From Psychrobacter sp. UBA6766 (lineage in GTDB: Bacteria; Pseudomonadota; Gammaproteobacteria; Pseudomonadales; Moraxellaceae), in the NCBI RefSeq assembly GCF_002453355.1, contig NZ_DKGQ01000025.1, positions 71,880 to 135,879 of the forward strand: a DNA stretch of 64,000 nucleotides, written 5' to 3'. The stretch's first letter is position 1; every line of letters begins with the position of its first letter. Shown one piece after another: positions 1 through 8,723 of this stretch. Below the pieces are notes generated by a model. It did no database searches. It saw only the letters and a list, made by a program, of their open reading frames with translations, and was not told the DNA's origin. The translations under genes were made by a program, and so were the position numbers.

Positions 1-385
1 CATCACGCAAACGCTAGGGCTTGATGCGCAATTAGGTCATGCGTTTTTATGGTCGGTAAATACGCTTGAGCAATTGCAAACGGCACTTATTGAGCAAATC
101 ATTCCGCAATTAGCACAAGCAGCGGGTGGCCAAATCACTATTTTGCAATATATTTTTCAAGACGAGCAGCAGCCGATAAGCGCGCAGTTTATACAAGATA
201 GCCAAGCGCTCATCAATAATGAGGTAAATAACTTAGCCAGCCCTAACCATCCAAATCGAATGTTTGCAGACCAGCACTCATTTCTTGGTCAGACTGTGAG
301 TGCTAGCAGTTATAAAATTAATGCAGATTTAATCCATAACACTGCTGAGTTTGCAAGGCCAGTTGTCTATGAGCGTTTATATTAA
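1..385 (+). CDS. McrB-like restriction GTPase, C-terminal end only (cut by window edge)
   Basis: An open frame runs in from the left edge and stops at 383-385, leaving about 127 residues. Only the C-terminal tail is present, so no nucleotide-binding motifs are visible. The segment with LGHAFLWSV followed by a leucine-rich helix ending IIPQL resembles the 'IGHSYF ... EILPLL' tail of McrB-family AAA+ GTPases. The strongest support is context: a complete McrC-like gene starts 15 bases downstream on the same strand, the normal mcrB-mcrC order. McrB recognises modified cytosine and uses GTP to move along DNA; McrC cuts. Sequence identity of this short tail is weak on its own, so the call depends mainly on the neighbour. 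Confidence 0.6.
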   Translation, partial: ITQTLGLDAQLGHAFLWSVNTLEQLQTALIEQIIPQLAQAAGGQITILQYIFQDEQQPISAQFIQDSQALINNEVNNLASPNHPNRMFADQHSFLGQTVSASSYKINADLIHNTAEFARPVVYERLY

Positions 386-400
386 TAGAGTGGTTGGCGA

Positions 401-1975
401 GTGATGAGTAGGGTATTACAGTCTGATAGCAAAGCGATAGGTAGCAACGTTAATAGCGGCGTTAATAGTGCGAGTATTGCCAATAACGTTAACGCAACTA
501 CGCGTGATGCTCATATTATTACTGTGTTTGAACACCAGCGTTTAACCACGCGAGATTTTGTTCACCTATCAGATTTTCATTGGTTAATGGCGCAAGAGTT
601 TAGCGTTTTTAGTATTAAACGCCAGCAAGGGCAATGGCAGCTAAAGGTTGGCCATTATATTGGCGTTATCTTATTGCCAAGTGGTATGACGCTTGAGATA
701 TTGCCCAAACTGATAACAAAAAGTCCTACCAATCACAACCAACAACAATACGAGTCGACCAAAGCCAACGATATCAATCAGACACGCCGATGGGTTCAGG
801 ATATGTTGGCGGATTTAACCAATCGCAATCAGGCTAAAAATAAACTTCTCAATGTTAAAAACCTAGGTCAATTTAGTCCTCAATTAGCCGCGCTACCGAC
901 TAAAGCATTACCATTATCAGATTGGCTTATCGCACAGTTTTTGCAGTGCTTGGCTCATTATCAACCAACCAAGCATTATCAGACGCAAATCCAAAACCAA
1001 GCAGCGCTACAAGGTCGCTTACTGATTAAAGAGCAACTGCGCTTTAATAGTATGAAGCCGCATAAGTTTGTCTGTGAAAGTAGTGTGCTGAGCCAAGAGA
1101 TGCTCAGTAATCGTTTGATTAAAAGCGCGTTAGTGTTACTTACGCCATTATTGTCGCCGTCAAAATCGCTCCTAGCATTACAGTTATGGCAAAAAATTTC
1201 TACGCTAAATCGCCATGAGCTTCAGCGATTAGAGCTGCTATATAAACAAGCAAAACGCCAATTAGCGCTGCAGCCTTTATCTCGGCAGCAGTTACAAGCG
1301 GCGCAGCAATTATTGGACTTAGCTTATTGGCTTTTGCAGCAATCTGACGCTCATACTGGCAATGGGATTAAGCCTCAAACATTAGCCAAGCAAAATGCCG
1401 CTCAACCGCGCCTATGTTTATTGATTGATATGAACCAAGCGTTTGAGCAATGGGCAAGCCAGCGTATCGCGGACCAGTTTCAGCAAATTGATTTGGCTTA
1501 TAAACCTTTGTTTCAAACCCAACGTGTGTGGCTACGTGATATAGCAGGGCAGGCGTGTCTCTCTATTCGTCCTGATTTATTGATATATAAAGCAGCTGAT
1601 GATAAAGCAATTAATAAAGCTACCGTAGGGTTTAGCTCGCATAAATCTTTTCACTCACGGCAATCAGGCAATTATAGTCATGTCATTGATATTAAATGGA
1701 AACATTTGCCGCATGCAGGCGCCATTAGTGCGAGCGATGCCTATCAGTTGACCAGTTATGCACAGACTTATCATGCAGAGCAGGGGTGGCTGGTTTATCC
1801 GGTACAGGACGATAGCAAACAACCCATCCTGCTTAAGCAACAAGCTTATGATGACGCAGACGCTCATACGGTACGTAATAAGCAGTCAAGTCCTGCCAAA
1901 TTATGGCTGATACCTTTTAATGTGGTGACCGGCACCGTAAACGGTGACTTGCTTCCAGATTTGAATGTAGTATAA
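401..1975 (+). CDS. mcrC: McrC-like nuclease subunit of a 5-methylcytosine restriction system
   Basis: A 524-residue McrC-family protein, the endonuclease partner of McrB that cleaves DNA carrying modified cytosine. The N-terminal half has the family signature YIGVILLPSGMTLEILPK (about residues 86-103), and a middle block begins QGRLLIKEQL and continues to SNRLIKSALVLL. The C-terminal part carries a PD-(D/E)xK nuclease core: RPD with D392, then DIKWK with D430 and K432. It starts at GTG 401, with an ATG one codon later at 404. It follows the McrB-like end by 15 bases, so the two are almost certainly one operon. Poly-asparagine/serine stretches near residues 12-30 and 405-420 look like low-complexity inserts. 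The specificity for a particular modified base cannot be read from the sequence. Confidence 0.87.
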   Translation: MMSRVLQSDSKAIGSNVNSGVNSASIANNVNATTRDAHIITVFEHQRLTTRDFVHLSDFHWLMAQEFSVFSIKRQQGQWQLKVGHYIGVILLPSGMTLEILPKLITKSPTNHNQQQYESTKANDINQTRRWVQDMLADLTNRNQAKNKLLNVKNLGQFSPQLAALPTKALPLSDWLIAQFLQCLAHYQPTKHYQTQIQNQAALQGRLLIKEQLRFNSMKPHKFVCESSVLSQEMLSNRLIKSALVLLTPLLSPSKSLLALQLWQKISTLNRHELQRLELLYKQAKRQLALQPLSRQQLQAAQQLLDLAYWLLQQSDAHTGNGIKPQTLAKQNAAQPRLCLLIDMNQAFEQWASQRIADQFQQIDLAYKPLFQTQRVWLRDIAGQACLSIRPDLLIYKAADDKAINKATVGFSSHKSFHSRQSGNYSHVIDIKWKHLPHAGAISASDAYQLTSYAQTYHAEQGWLVYPVQDDSKQPILLKQQAYDDADAHTVRNKQSSPAKLWLIPFNVVTGTVNGDLLPDLNVV

Positions 1976-2099
1976 TGAGCGCTGTTGGCAATTGAGTATT
2001 AGGGTTGGTAAAAACCAACGTTGCGTCACCGCCATTTTTATGAAAAATGGTTATTTTTGAAAGAATTTAACGATTCTTTAAAATAATCAAAAATAGGTG

Positions 2100-2128
2100 T
2101 TGACACAATCAGCTTTACCCCTTAATAT
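2100..2128 (+). promoter_or_regulatory. Sigma-70 promoter for tRNA-Pro
   Basis: A perfect -35 box TTGACA (2100-2105) is separated by 17 bases from a -10 box TAATAT (2123-2128). Transcription would start near 2135, about 80 bases before the tRNA. This is seen directly; activity is inferred. Confidence 0.75.
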
Positions 2129-2216
2129 GTGCACCTCGATAGCGAGGAACATTAACAAGTTAGCGGTATGACCGACAACGAGTTAAATAACAAACTATCG
2201 AGATAATAGAAAATTT

Positions 2217-2293
<77 letters not shown>

Positions 2294-2301
2294 TCTATTT
2301 A

Positions 2302-2324
2302 AAGAGCCTTACAGGCTTTTTTTT
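2302..2324 (+). terminator. Short intrinsic terminator after tRNA-Pro
   Basis: AAGAGCC, loop TTACA, GGCTTTT and further T residues form a 7-bp hairpin (one G-T pair) with a T tract. It would separate tRNA-Pro transcription from the next tRNA unit, which has its own promoter. Confidence 0.6.
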
Positions 2325-2359
2325 ATGTATAATGATATTGTTTTTCATGTTAGATGTTT

Positions 2360-2388
2360 TTGACATAATGAACAGATCAAAATATATA
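2360..2388 (+). promoter_or_regulatory. Sigma-70 promoter for tRNA-Arg/tRNA-His
   Basis: A perfect -35 box TTGACA (2360-2365), a 17-base spacer and a -10 box TATATA (2383-2388) lie just before tRNA-Arg. The start point would fall near 2395, only about 8 bases upstream of the mature tRNA end. Confidence 0.75.
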
Positions 2389-2402
2389 AAAGTCCTCTAA
2401 GA

Positions 2403-2479
2403 GCGCCTGTAGCTCAGCTGGATAGAGCATCTCCCTTCTAAGGAGGTGGCCGCAGGTTCGAATCCTGCCAGGCGCACCA
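2403..2479 (+). tRNA. tRNA-Arg (TCT anticodon), CCA encoded
   Basis: Acceptor GCGCCTG (2403-2409) pairs with CAGGCGC (2469-2475), then A and encoded CCA. The anticodon loop CTTCTAA between TCTCC and GGAGG gives anticodon TCT, which reads AGA/AGG arginine codons. Confidence 0.95.
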
Positions 2480-2517
2480 TTTAGCCTGTCAATCTTGCCT
2501 TATCAGGCAATAGTTAT

Positions 2518-2594
2518 GGCGGTTGTAGCTCAGTTGGTAGAGCCCCGGGTTGTGATCTCGGTTGTCGTGGGTTCGAGTCCCATCAGTCGCCCCA
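2518..2594 (+). tRNA. tRNA-His (GTG anticodon), with encoded G-1 and CCA
   Basis: Acceptor GCGGTTG (2519-2525) pairs with CAGTCGC (2584-2590) using G-T wobbles. G2518 stands opposite C2591, the G-1/C73 pair that is the identity element for HisRS. The anticodon loop TTGTGAT gives GTG. CCA is encoded at 2592-2594. Confidence 0.95.
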
Positions 2595-3181
2595 TATTTT
2601 ATTCTGCATTACCTTCCTTATTCAATTAAAAAATCTTTTTTAAATCATTCTATTTGCCTTTATGGGCATTTTTTTTGCCTATTTTTTACCTATTAATGAA
2701 TGCCGCCAAAATTATTATATATTATAAAACGTTTCAGGCATTTAATATCTCGCTACCTACTAGCGTTTTTTCGCATTTTTTCTTATGATAGTTATTTTTA
2801 ATAAATATTTATTAAAATTACGTCTCTAGTTGATTCTCAAAAAATCGTTGTGGTATTTGTATCGCATGGATTTGTAACTGTCTCACTGTACCTTTCTTAT
2901 ATTGACCTGGCTATGGCTTTTAAAATTTGGCATTTTTCTAAAATCAGTCATTTTTACATTGAGGTTTTAAGTCAGAATGTTTGTTTTGTATTTTTTAGAT
3001 ATTTTTTTATTTGATGCCTGTCCTCATTTTAAAGAAATGGCGATAAAATGAAATAAATTGCAGTCAAACAAAAAATTAAAATGTTGCTTTAAGGATATCG
3101 AGCAAGTTCACGCTTAGAGACGTTTTATATTTTTGTCTCCACTTGACGGCTACCGAGCCCATGTTATTGAGGAAATGAGGG
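2595..3181. other. AT-rich spacer upstream of the AraC-type regulator
   Basis: This 587-base stretch is very AT-rich and I see no credible coding frame. A weak hairpin TGCC-TTTAT-GGGCA followed by eight T residues (about 2655-2676) may end the tRNA transcript. The rest probably holds the promoter of the regulator at 3182, but no convincing -35/-10 pair stands out. Confidence 0.5.
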
Positions 3182-4123
3182 ATGGACGCACTAAGCGTGT
3201 TGCTACAAAATGTGCATTTATTCGAAACGAAGTATTATCGTTTAGATGGGACGGGCAATTGGTCTTATTCAATCACTAGACAAGATACGATTTTGTTTTA
3301 TTTGGTCATGTCAGGGGGTTTTTGCATCGATGTCGGCAATGGCCCACGAGAAACACGTGCCGGTGACATGATTATGATTCCAAACGCATATAAGCATGTG
3401 AGTTATGCGCTGAATTATAATGGTGATGAGGCACAGCCGTTAGATGAGTTGCTAATCGATTGTAAAGATCGGACGCTGGAACTTAAAGGCAACGGGGATA
3501 GTAATGCCAACTCATCATTGATATTGATCGAATGTAAGTATGATAAAGCGATGATTCGTCCTTTATTATCAGTGCTGCCATCGATACTGCCCGAAGTTAA
3601 CGATGAGGCTGATGGTAGGTTTGAAGTCATTGATGTCGAGATTAGGCTCCTGACTTTGGAGGCGGAACGCGAGCGCATGGGTAAAACTGCGGTCATCAAT
3701 CATTGGGCAAGTATTATGATGATTGAATGTTTGCGGGTGTATATCGAGCGTCTGCCTGAAGCCACCGATAATTGGTTAACCGCCATGAAAGACCCATTTT
3801 TGACCAAGGCGCTGGTAGCCATGCATGAGATGCCAAGCGAAAATTGGACGATTAATAAGCTCGCTGAAGTAGCAGGGATGTCGCGCTCAAGCTTTGCGCA
3901 GCGCTTTAAAGAGGTGGTTGGTATACCGCCACTGACCTATTTGATGGATTATCGCTTGCGCTTGGCTGCCCGTTATCTGCGTTTACAGCAAAATAGTATT
4001 AGCCGTATCAGCGAGTTGGTTGGTTATGCTTCGGACTCGACCTTTAGCCAAGCCTTTAAGCGCGTCTATGGTATCTCGCCAAAAGCTTATCGCCAGCAAT
4101 ACCAACAACAAACGCTTGCTTAG
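3182..4123 (+). CDS. AraC-family transcriptional regulator with cupin-type sensor domain
   Basis: A 313-residue DNA-binding regulator. The N-terminal half (about residues 10-110) reads as a cupin-type ligand-sensing domain of the AraC-binding/Cupin_6 kind, with the segment ETRAGDMIMIPNAYKHV. The C-terminal 100 residues form the double helix-turn-helix of AraC proteins: WTINKLAEVAGMSRSSFAQRF is the first and ISRISELVGYASDSTFSQAFKRVYGISPKAYR the second, including the GY-x(2)-x-S-x-FS-x-AFK-x-x-G-x-SP-x-x-YR signature. A purine-rich GAGG lies just before the ATG. The gene stands alone with its own terminator; its effector and targets are not evident. The neighbours on both sides give no pathway clue, so the regulated function is unknown. 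Confidence 0.88.
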   Translation: MDALSVLLQNVHLFETKYYRLDGTGNWSYSITRQDTILFYLVMSGGFCIDVGNGPRETRAGDMIMIPNAYKHVSYALNYNGDEAQPLDELLIDCKDRTLELKGNGDSNANSSLILIECKYDKAMIRPLLSVLPSILPEVNDEADGRFEVIDVEIRLLTLEAERERMGKTAVINHWASIMMIECLRVYIERLPEATDNWLTAMKDPFLTKALVAMHEMPSENWTINKLAEVAGMSRSSFAQRFKEVVGIPPLTYLMDYRLRLAARYLRLQQNSISRISELVGYASDSTFSQAFKRVYGISPKAYRQQYQQQTLA

Positions 4124-4149
4124 TCAGCTTTTACATTATCCATATTGCT

Positions 4150-4188
4150 AAAAAACGCTAAGGTTATTTATCCTTAGCGTTTTTTTTA
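4150..4188 (+). terminator. Intrinsic terminator after the AraC-type gene
   Basis: An A-rich stem AACGCTAAGG, loop TTATTTA and CCTTAGCGTT are followed by a run of T. The 10-bp uninterrupted stem extends through flanking A/T pairs, so it may work in both directions. Confidence 0.85.
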
Positions 4189-4307
4189 TACCAATCATAC
4201 TGATTTTTACTTGTTCATTTAGTCTTTATCATTCGTTTTGATGCCGAGTATTTCGGTGATGGAAAGCTGACAACACACTTAGGTTCAGGTACTATAGAAT
4301 GGTGAGT

Positions 4308-4422
4308 CGCCCAAGTTCCAGTGTGAGATTTTAGCGCACTTTATTGTAATGTATGATAACTGCTACCTGTAAGTAGTTAGTTATAAATACTGATCTCCTA
4401 GTAACTTAGGATAACTTGGGCG
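4308..4422. repeat. Ten-base inverted repeat upstream of the unrecognised gene
   Basis: CGCCCAAGTT (4308-4317) and its exact reverse complement AACTTGGGCG (4413-4422) are 95 bases apart. The right arm ends 30 bases before the ATG of the gene at 4452, so the pair could be operator half-sites or a long-range mRNA hairpin. Function is unknown. Confidence 0.4.
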
Positions 4423-4451
4423 AAGTTTATTTTTGCAGCTAATGGTATTTT

Positions 4452-5522
4452 ATGACTGAACCGACCGCCAAGCCAACCGTGACCTCAAATAGCCAACATA
4501 GCACTACTATGCCCGCAACACCGACCGGTAACGCTGGTAAAAAAGATGTTAAAGGTAAGGTGAAAAACAAACAGCGTATGGCGAAAAACAAACAAAAAAA
4601 TCATGTCACGCCCGCACTTGATAAGGCGGCGTTGCTAGCGTTGTTTATTTTGCCAAATGCTGAATTAAGTTCTGAGCAAGCAAATCTAAATACTGCCAGT
4701 AGTGAAATGGATAGTAGCGAAACGAACAGCAGCGAAACTAGTGTTGCTGCACAGCGAGTGGCGCTTTATCGTCGTCAGCATGAGCGCACACGTCAGCTAT
4801 ATATGGCGTCCGCCGCTACCCGTCCTACGTATTTGGTGCAAACGCTAAAAACACAGTTTGCAGAATATCAGCAATATTTATTGGCGCAGCAGCTTGATAA
4901 ACGTGGTCTTATGGATACCGATGGGCTAGAGCGTTTATGGCAACAGCTGCACGTGGTCGATGATATTATCGAAGATATCGTCCGCCATATGCCAGCGCAG
5001 CAGCCCGCAGGTTGGCAGCTGACGACACAAGATGGTCATAATCCGCTACGTTTCCCTACCGTTGGTAAGCTCAAACATGGCAAACCTATTTTAGACCAAG
5101 GCAGCGTAAACAGTTATGTACTTGGGCACTTTGGTGTCAGTAGTTTTACGTATGACCGCGGTTATTATATCGGTCACGTGGTTGGTTACTTATTTAGTTG
5201 CTATTTTTGCGCCCATTTATCTATCAGTTATGGGGTTACCGCACTTAGTCAGCAGGTCGTAAGTGACTATGAGTATGCCAGTCTTGAGACGCCGCATATG
5301 GTGAGGTTGCTACAAGGCTTGGATGGTTATTGCAAAAAACGTATTTATCAATTGGCGGTTATTTGCGCGCGCCTTAGCGTCTTTGCCAGTGACAAGCGTA
5401 TCGAGCGAATGCTGATTGCTGAGGTCAATGACTTTGATAAAAAATTGCAACAACAGCATTTAGATGTTTTATTATTACAAGGCTTAATGCCGGATAGCAA
5501 TGATTCTACGCCGCTTTTTTAA
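4452..5522 (+). CDS. Unrecognised 356-residue protein
   Basis: I do not recognise this family. The first 60 residues are low complexity and strongly basic (repeated Lys/Asn/Gln), followed by a Ser/Thr/Glu-rich linker to about residue 100. From there a helical, apparently folded domain runs to the end, with conserved-looking aromatic and Gly positions in the block SYVLGHFGVSSFTYDRGYYI (about residues 221-240), then FSCYFCAHLSISYG, and a C-terminal helical half with CKKRIYQLAVICARL. No signal peptide or clear membrane helix is seen. It sits alone between an AraC-type regulator and gspF, 78 bases before the latter. Codon use looks like the surrounding genes, and the length and clean stop argue that it is real. 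It may be restricted to the genus. Confidence 0.7.
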   Translation: MTEPTAKPTVTSNSQHSTTMPATPTGNAGKKDVKGKVKNKQRMAKNKQKNHVTPALDKAALLALFILPNAELSSEQANLNTASSEMDSSETNSSETSVAAQRVALYRRQHERTRQLYMASAATRPTYLVQTLKTQFAEYQQYLLAQQLDKRGLMDTDGLERLWQQLHVVDDIIEDIVRHMPAQQPAGWQLTTQDGHNPLRFPTVGKLKHGKPILDQGSVNSYVLGHFGVSSFTYDRGYYIGHVVGYLFSCYFCAHLSISYGVTALSQQVVSDYEYASLETPHMVRLLQGLDGYCKKRIYQLAVICARLSVFASDKRIERMLIAEVNDFDKKLQQQHLDVLLLQGLMPDSNDSTPLF

Positions 5523-5600
5523 GGCATTTATTCTCTAAAATCTATTTTAAAAATCCTGCTGATTATCATTTCTAATTGACCCCCTAGGACACTTGCTGCT

Positions 5601-6803
5601 ATGCCCGCTTATCATTATAAAGCGTTAGACGATCATGGTAGTATTCAAAAAGGCCTAATAGAAGGCGACTCTGCGCGCCAAGTACGCCAGCAACTGCGCG
5701 ATAAGCAGTGGACGCCCGTTGAAGTCAATGCAGTTAATGACAGACAAAGTCAACATAAAAGCCGCTATAAGAAACCATCGGCTTATGAGTTGGCATTGCT
5801 GACGCGTCAATTATCCGTATTGCTTGCCGCCGGTATTCCCCTAGAAGAAACGCTCGCTGCCGTCGCCAAACAATCGCCAAAAACCCACATCAAATCGCTT
5901 ATGCTTGCCGTTCGCTCGCATGTATTAGAAGGCTTGAGCCTCGCGCGTGCGTTACAGCAAGCGGCCAGTTTTCCGCCTCTTTATATTGCTACCATTGCGG
6001 CAGGGGAGAAGTCCGGTCATTTAGATTTAATTCTCAACCAATTGGCAGACTACACCGAAAACCGTTTTGCCCTACAAAAGAAAATCCAAGGCGCGATGGT
6101 CTATCCAATTGTGTTGATGGTAATGGCGGTTGGGGTAATTATGGGCTTGATGAGCTTTGTAGTTCCTAAAATTGTCAAAGTTTTTGAGCAATCTGAGCAA
6201 GCACTGCCTTTAATTACTCAAATTGTTTTGAGCTTATCAAATATCATTACTCAGTGGTGGTGGTTAATGCTGCTGATAATGGCAGGGGCGGCGTTTTTAT
6301 TTTATCGCTTTTCCCAAACGCAGGCAGGTAAATTAGCGATAGACAGTATCGTGCTTAGACTACCAATATTGGCTAGGTTGTCAAAAGGGCTTAATGCGGC
6401 GCGTTTTGCCAGTACGCTTGCGATATTGGTGCGCTCAGGGGTGCCATTGATTGAGGCGCTGCATATTGGCGCGGCAGTGACGACCAATTTACACGTTCAA
6501 AAAACCATTATCACTGCAGCTGATAGAGTGACAGAAGGCTCGAGCTTGTCGAGTCAGTTAGAAAAATCCACTTATTTTCCGCCAATGATGGTGCAAATGA
6601 TTAAAAGTGGAGAAAATTCAGGCGAACTTGAAAACATGCTCAGCCGCGCCGCTACTATGCAAGAAGCGGAAGCAACCAACTTTATCAGCACTTTGCTATC
6701 GTTACTTGAGCCTTTGATGCTAGTACTGATGGGCGTGGTGGTCATGATTATCGTGATGGCAGTGATGCTACCGATTGTGAATATGAACGATTTAGCAGGC
6801 TAA
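5601..6803 (+). CDS. gspF: Type II secretion inner-membrane protein GspF
   Basis: A 400-residue GspF/PilC-type polytopic membrane protein of the type II secretion inner-membrane platform, where it is thought to connect the GspE ATPase to pseudopilus assembly. It opens with the typical MPAYHYKALDDHG start and contains two repeated T2SSF domains (about residues 65-190 and 270-392). Both halves show ELALLTRQLSVLLAAGIPLEE and FASTLAILVRSGVPLIEAL, the duplicated family motif. Membrane helices are visible near 165-190, 218-238 and 370-390. The length matches the family. It lies upstream of gspG with a 309-base gap; no other gsp genes are present here, consistent with the scattered type II secretion genes known in Moraxellaceae. 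PilC is the main alternative, but the neighbouring gspG supports GspF. Confidence 0.9.
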   Translation: MPAYHYKALDDHGSIQKGLIEGDSARQVRQQLRDKQWTPVEVNAVNDRQSQHKSRYKKPSAYELALLTRQLSVLLAAGIPLEETLAAVAKQSPKTHIKSLMLAVRSHVLEGLSLARALQQAASFPPLYIATIAAGEKSGHLDLILNQLADYTENRFALQKKIQGAMVYPIVLMVMAVGVIMGLMSFVVPKIVKVFEQSEQALPLITQIVLSLSNIITQWWWLMLLIMAGAAFLFYRFSQTQAGKLAIDSIVLRLPILARLSKGLNAARFASTLAILVRSGVPLIEALHIGAAVTTNLHVQKTIITAADRVTEGSSLSSQLEKSTYFPPMMVQMIKSGENSGELENMLSRAATMQEAEATNFISTLLSLLEPLMLVLMGVVVMIIVMAVMLPIVNMNDLAG

Positions 6804-7112
6804 TATACACTCAAATTTTTTAATTTATCTCCATTCAATTCAAATATGATTACCTATTTCTTGCTAAAACTTCCGTTAACTTTCTTAAGCCTTGCTTACT
6901 GTTGTAGATTGTTGACAGCGGCGTATTTTTACTAGAGCACAGTCAATCATCACGCTATAGTAAGCGCTCGTCAAAAGCTTTACTTATAAACCTTTTATAA
7001 AGTTAGCGGTTATCCACTCTCTTATGGCTCGTATCCATAAAAGTCGAGATTCATAACAAACTATTGCAGCGCTGGATAAAAATAAAAGCATGGTTTATAG
7101 TGATAAATCGGT
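6804..7112. other. Spacer between gspF and gspG
   Basis: No gene or clear terminator is visible. A TTGACA at about 6912 lacks a good -10 box at proper distance. The gap suggests gspG may be transcribed separately. Confidence 0.4.
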
Positions 7113-7775
7113 TTGGTGTTCATTAATTTACAGCCACTGACTTTATCGAGTAACTTAATGCGCTCTGAACGCCATTTTTCCTATAAGCCATTTCCCTATT
7201 TATATCACCTGATACTAAAAGCGATGACAAAAGCGATGACTACAATTGATACGATGCAAGTAAAGACGATGCCAAAAAACGCTATGAATAACGATAAGTT
7301 TCAGGCAGAAAATACGAATAAAAATACGACCACTGCGCTGAAAGATCGTCCGTTATTGCGTCATAGCCAGTCTGGATTTACGCTTATTGAGATTATGGTG
7401 GTGATTGTGATTTTGGCCATTCTTGCAGGTTTGGTCGTGCCAAAAGTAGTTGGGCAAAGCGATAAAGCACGCGTTAAAACCACTGAAACGGCGCTGGCGA
7501 CGGTATCCAATGCGCTTGATATGTACAAGGTTGATAATTCGCGTTATCCAACCACCGCGCAAGGTTTAGAAGCCTTAACCACACCGCCTGCCGACGCCAA
7601 AAACTATCCTGATGGCGGCTATATCAAAGGCGGCTATCCGACCGATGGTTGGGAAAACGAATTGCAGTATGTCGCTCCGGGTAGCGAAGGTCGCCCTTAT
7701 GATTTGTTTTCGTTGGGGGCTGATGGGCAGCAAGGCGGCGAAGGGCAGGATGCGGATATTTATGCCCAGCTATAA
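7113..7775 (+). CDS. gspG: Type II secretion major pseudopilin GspG
   Basis: This is the major pseudopilin that builds the type II secretion piston. The prepilin peptidase site is G88|FTLIE, with Glu at mature position 5 and a following hydrophobic helix ending in LAGLVVPKVV. The mature part of about 132 residues has the GspG features RYPTTAQGLEAL, then GWGN-type and PYDLFSLGADGQQGGEG motifs; the last is the calcium-binding loop region. Counting from the first ATG gives an 88-residue leader, far longer than the 6-20 usual for pseudopilins. Internal ATGs at 7224, 7236, 7254, 7269 and 7284 (Met58, leaving a 31-residue leader) are alternatives, none with a strong ribosome site. The real start is therefore probably downstream of 7113. 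GspF precedes it. Confidence 0.9.
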   Translation: MVFINLQPLTLSSNLMRSERHFSYKPFPYLYHLILKAMTKAMTTIDTMQVKTMPKNAMNNDKFQAENTNKNTTTALKDRPLLRHSQSGFTLIEIMVVIVILAILAGLVVPKVVGQSDKARVKTTETALATVSNALDMYKVDNSRYPTTAQGLEALTTPPADAKNYPDGGYIKGGYPTDGWENELQYVAPGSEGRPYDLFSLGADGQQGGEGQDADIYAQL

Positions 7776-7861
7776 GCTTAGCCTTAAAATGATTAGAGAT
7801 GAGCAGTAAGTTATTCTCTCATCATCACACTTTATGCAGTAAAGCGGCGTTAAATTTTTTA

Positions 7862-7900
7862 GATATCAACCAATAAGGCATTATTGGTTGATATTTTTTA
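7862..7900 (+). terminator. Intrinsic terminator after gspG
   Basis: ATATCAACCAATAA, loop GGCA and TTATTGGTTGATAT form a 14-bp perfect stem followed by TTTTTTA. The rest of the 300-base spacer to 8076 has no gene; it contains a few TTGC/TGCT tetranucleotides without clear function. Confidence 0.85.
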
Positions 7901-8076
7901 TTAAAGCATAAAATAGGTACAAAAGCGCTCCTGGGATAAATTTTGCTTGCTTATTTGCTTGCTTGCTGTGCCGACATAGCTCGATGCGGCGCAAAATTTC
8001 TCTTAATAGCACTGCGTTTTTTATAGTGAATTTACGATAGTCAGTTATTAAAACCCGTCACTAAAGGTAGTTATCT

Positions 8077-8643
8077 ATGTCCATAAAAACAGCAATTTCA
8101 ACAACTGTCATCAATAAACGCCCTTCTAGAAAATCTCATTTATTGATAATTGCGCTTATGAGCACCTCGTTGATGACAAGTTTATCAATGACGACTTTGA
8201 GCGCGCAGGCGGCAGGTCTAGGCGAATTGTTTGGCAACAATAATGCCGCGCAAGCGAAATTTTTGCCCGTTGATGAAGCCTTTCAAGTGGGCAGTGTGAC
8301 CAAAGCAACGTCTAAGGGCACGCAGTTATCGATTACCTTTGATATCACGCCCGGGCATTACGTTTATAAAAACAAGCTGACGGTAAGTTTTCCTAAGGGC
8401 ATCAGTGCGACGCCACTTAGCTTTAGTCAATCGCCCGTCACCATTAACGACCCCACCTTTGGTAAAGTGCCTGTTTTTACGCAAAAAAATGTGGTTGCTA
8501 CCACTACGCTCACCACCAATAATGGTAAAGGCGCAAAAAATGTCCCAGTAGTCATTGGCTGGCAAGGCTGCGCCAAAGCCGGACTGTGCTATCCACCTGA
8601 GAAAATTAAAACCACGGTAAACATTGGCAAGGTACGTAAATAA
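8077..8643 (+). CDS. Stand-alone DsbD alpha-domain paralogue, secreted
   Basis: A 188-residue periplasmic protein that matches only the N-terminal domain of the DsbD encoded next door. It begins with the same MSIKTA, has a signal sequence ending in LSAQA|AGLGELF, and shares KFLPVDEAFQV, HYVYK, DPTFGKV and IGWQGCAKAGLCYPPEKIKTTVNI. The two cysteines C165 and C171 correspond to the redox pair of DsbD-alpha (the pair in the CADAGFCYPP motif of E. coli DsbD). It lacks the membrane core and thioredoxin-like C-terminal domain, so it cannot itself import electrons; it could receive them from DsbD and pass them to DsbC or another client, or compete with the attached domain. The gap to dsbD is 80 bases with no terminator, so co-transcription is likely. 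It looks like a tandem partial duplication that has been kept intact. Confidence 0.82.
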   Translation: MSIKTAISTTVINKRPSRKSHLLIIALMSTSLMTSLSMTTLSAQAAGLGELFGNNNAAQAKFLPVDEAFQVGSVTKATSKGTQLSITFDITPGHYVYKNKLTVSFPKGISATPLSFSQSPVTINDPTFGKVPVFTQKNVVATTTLTTNNGKGAKNVPVVIGWQGCAKAGLCYPPEKIKTTVNIGKVRK

Positions 8644-8723
8644 ACAGCAACGTAAAGAAGCAACCATGTAAATAGACAGTGAATTGGTCAATTCGAATAT
8701 TGGTAATAAATAGGTAGCCCTTC

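Noticed and set aside
7940..7975. TTGC/TGCT tetranucleotide repeats upstream of the DsbD-alpha paralogue
   Set aside because: Two and three copies only, interrupted and outside a coding frame; too short for phase variation.
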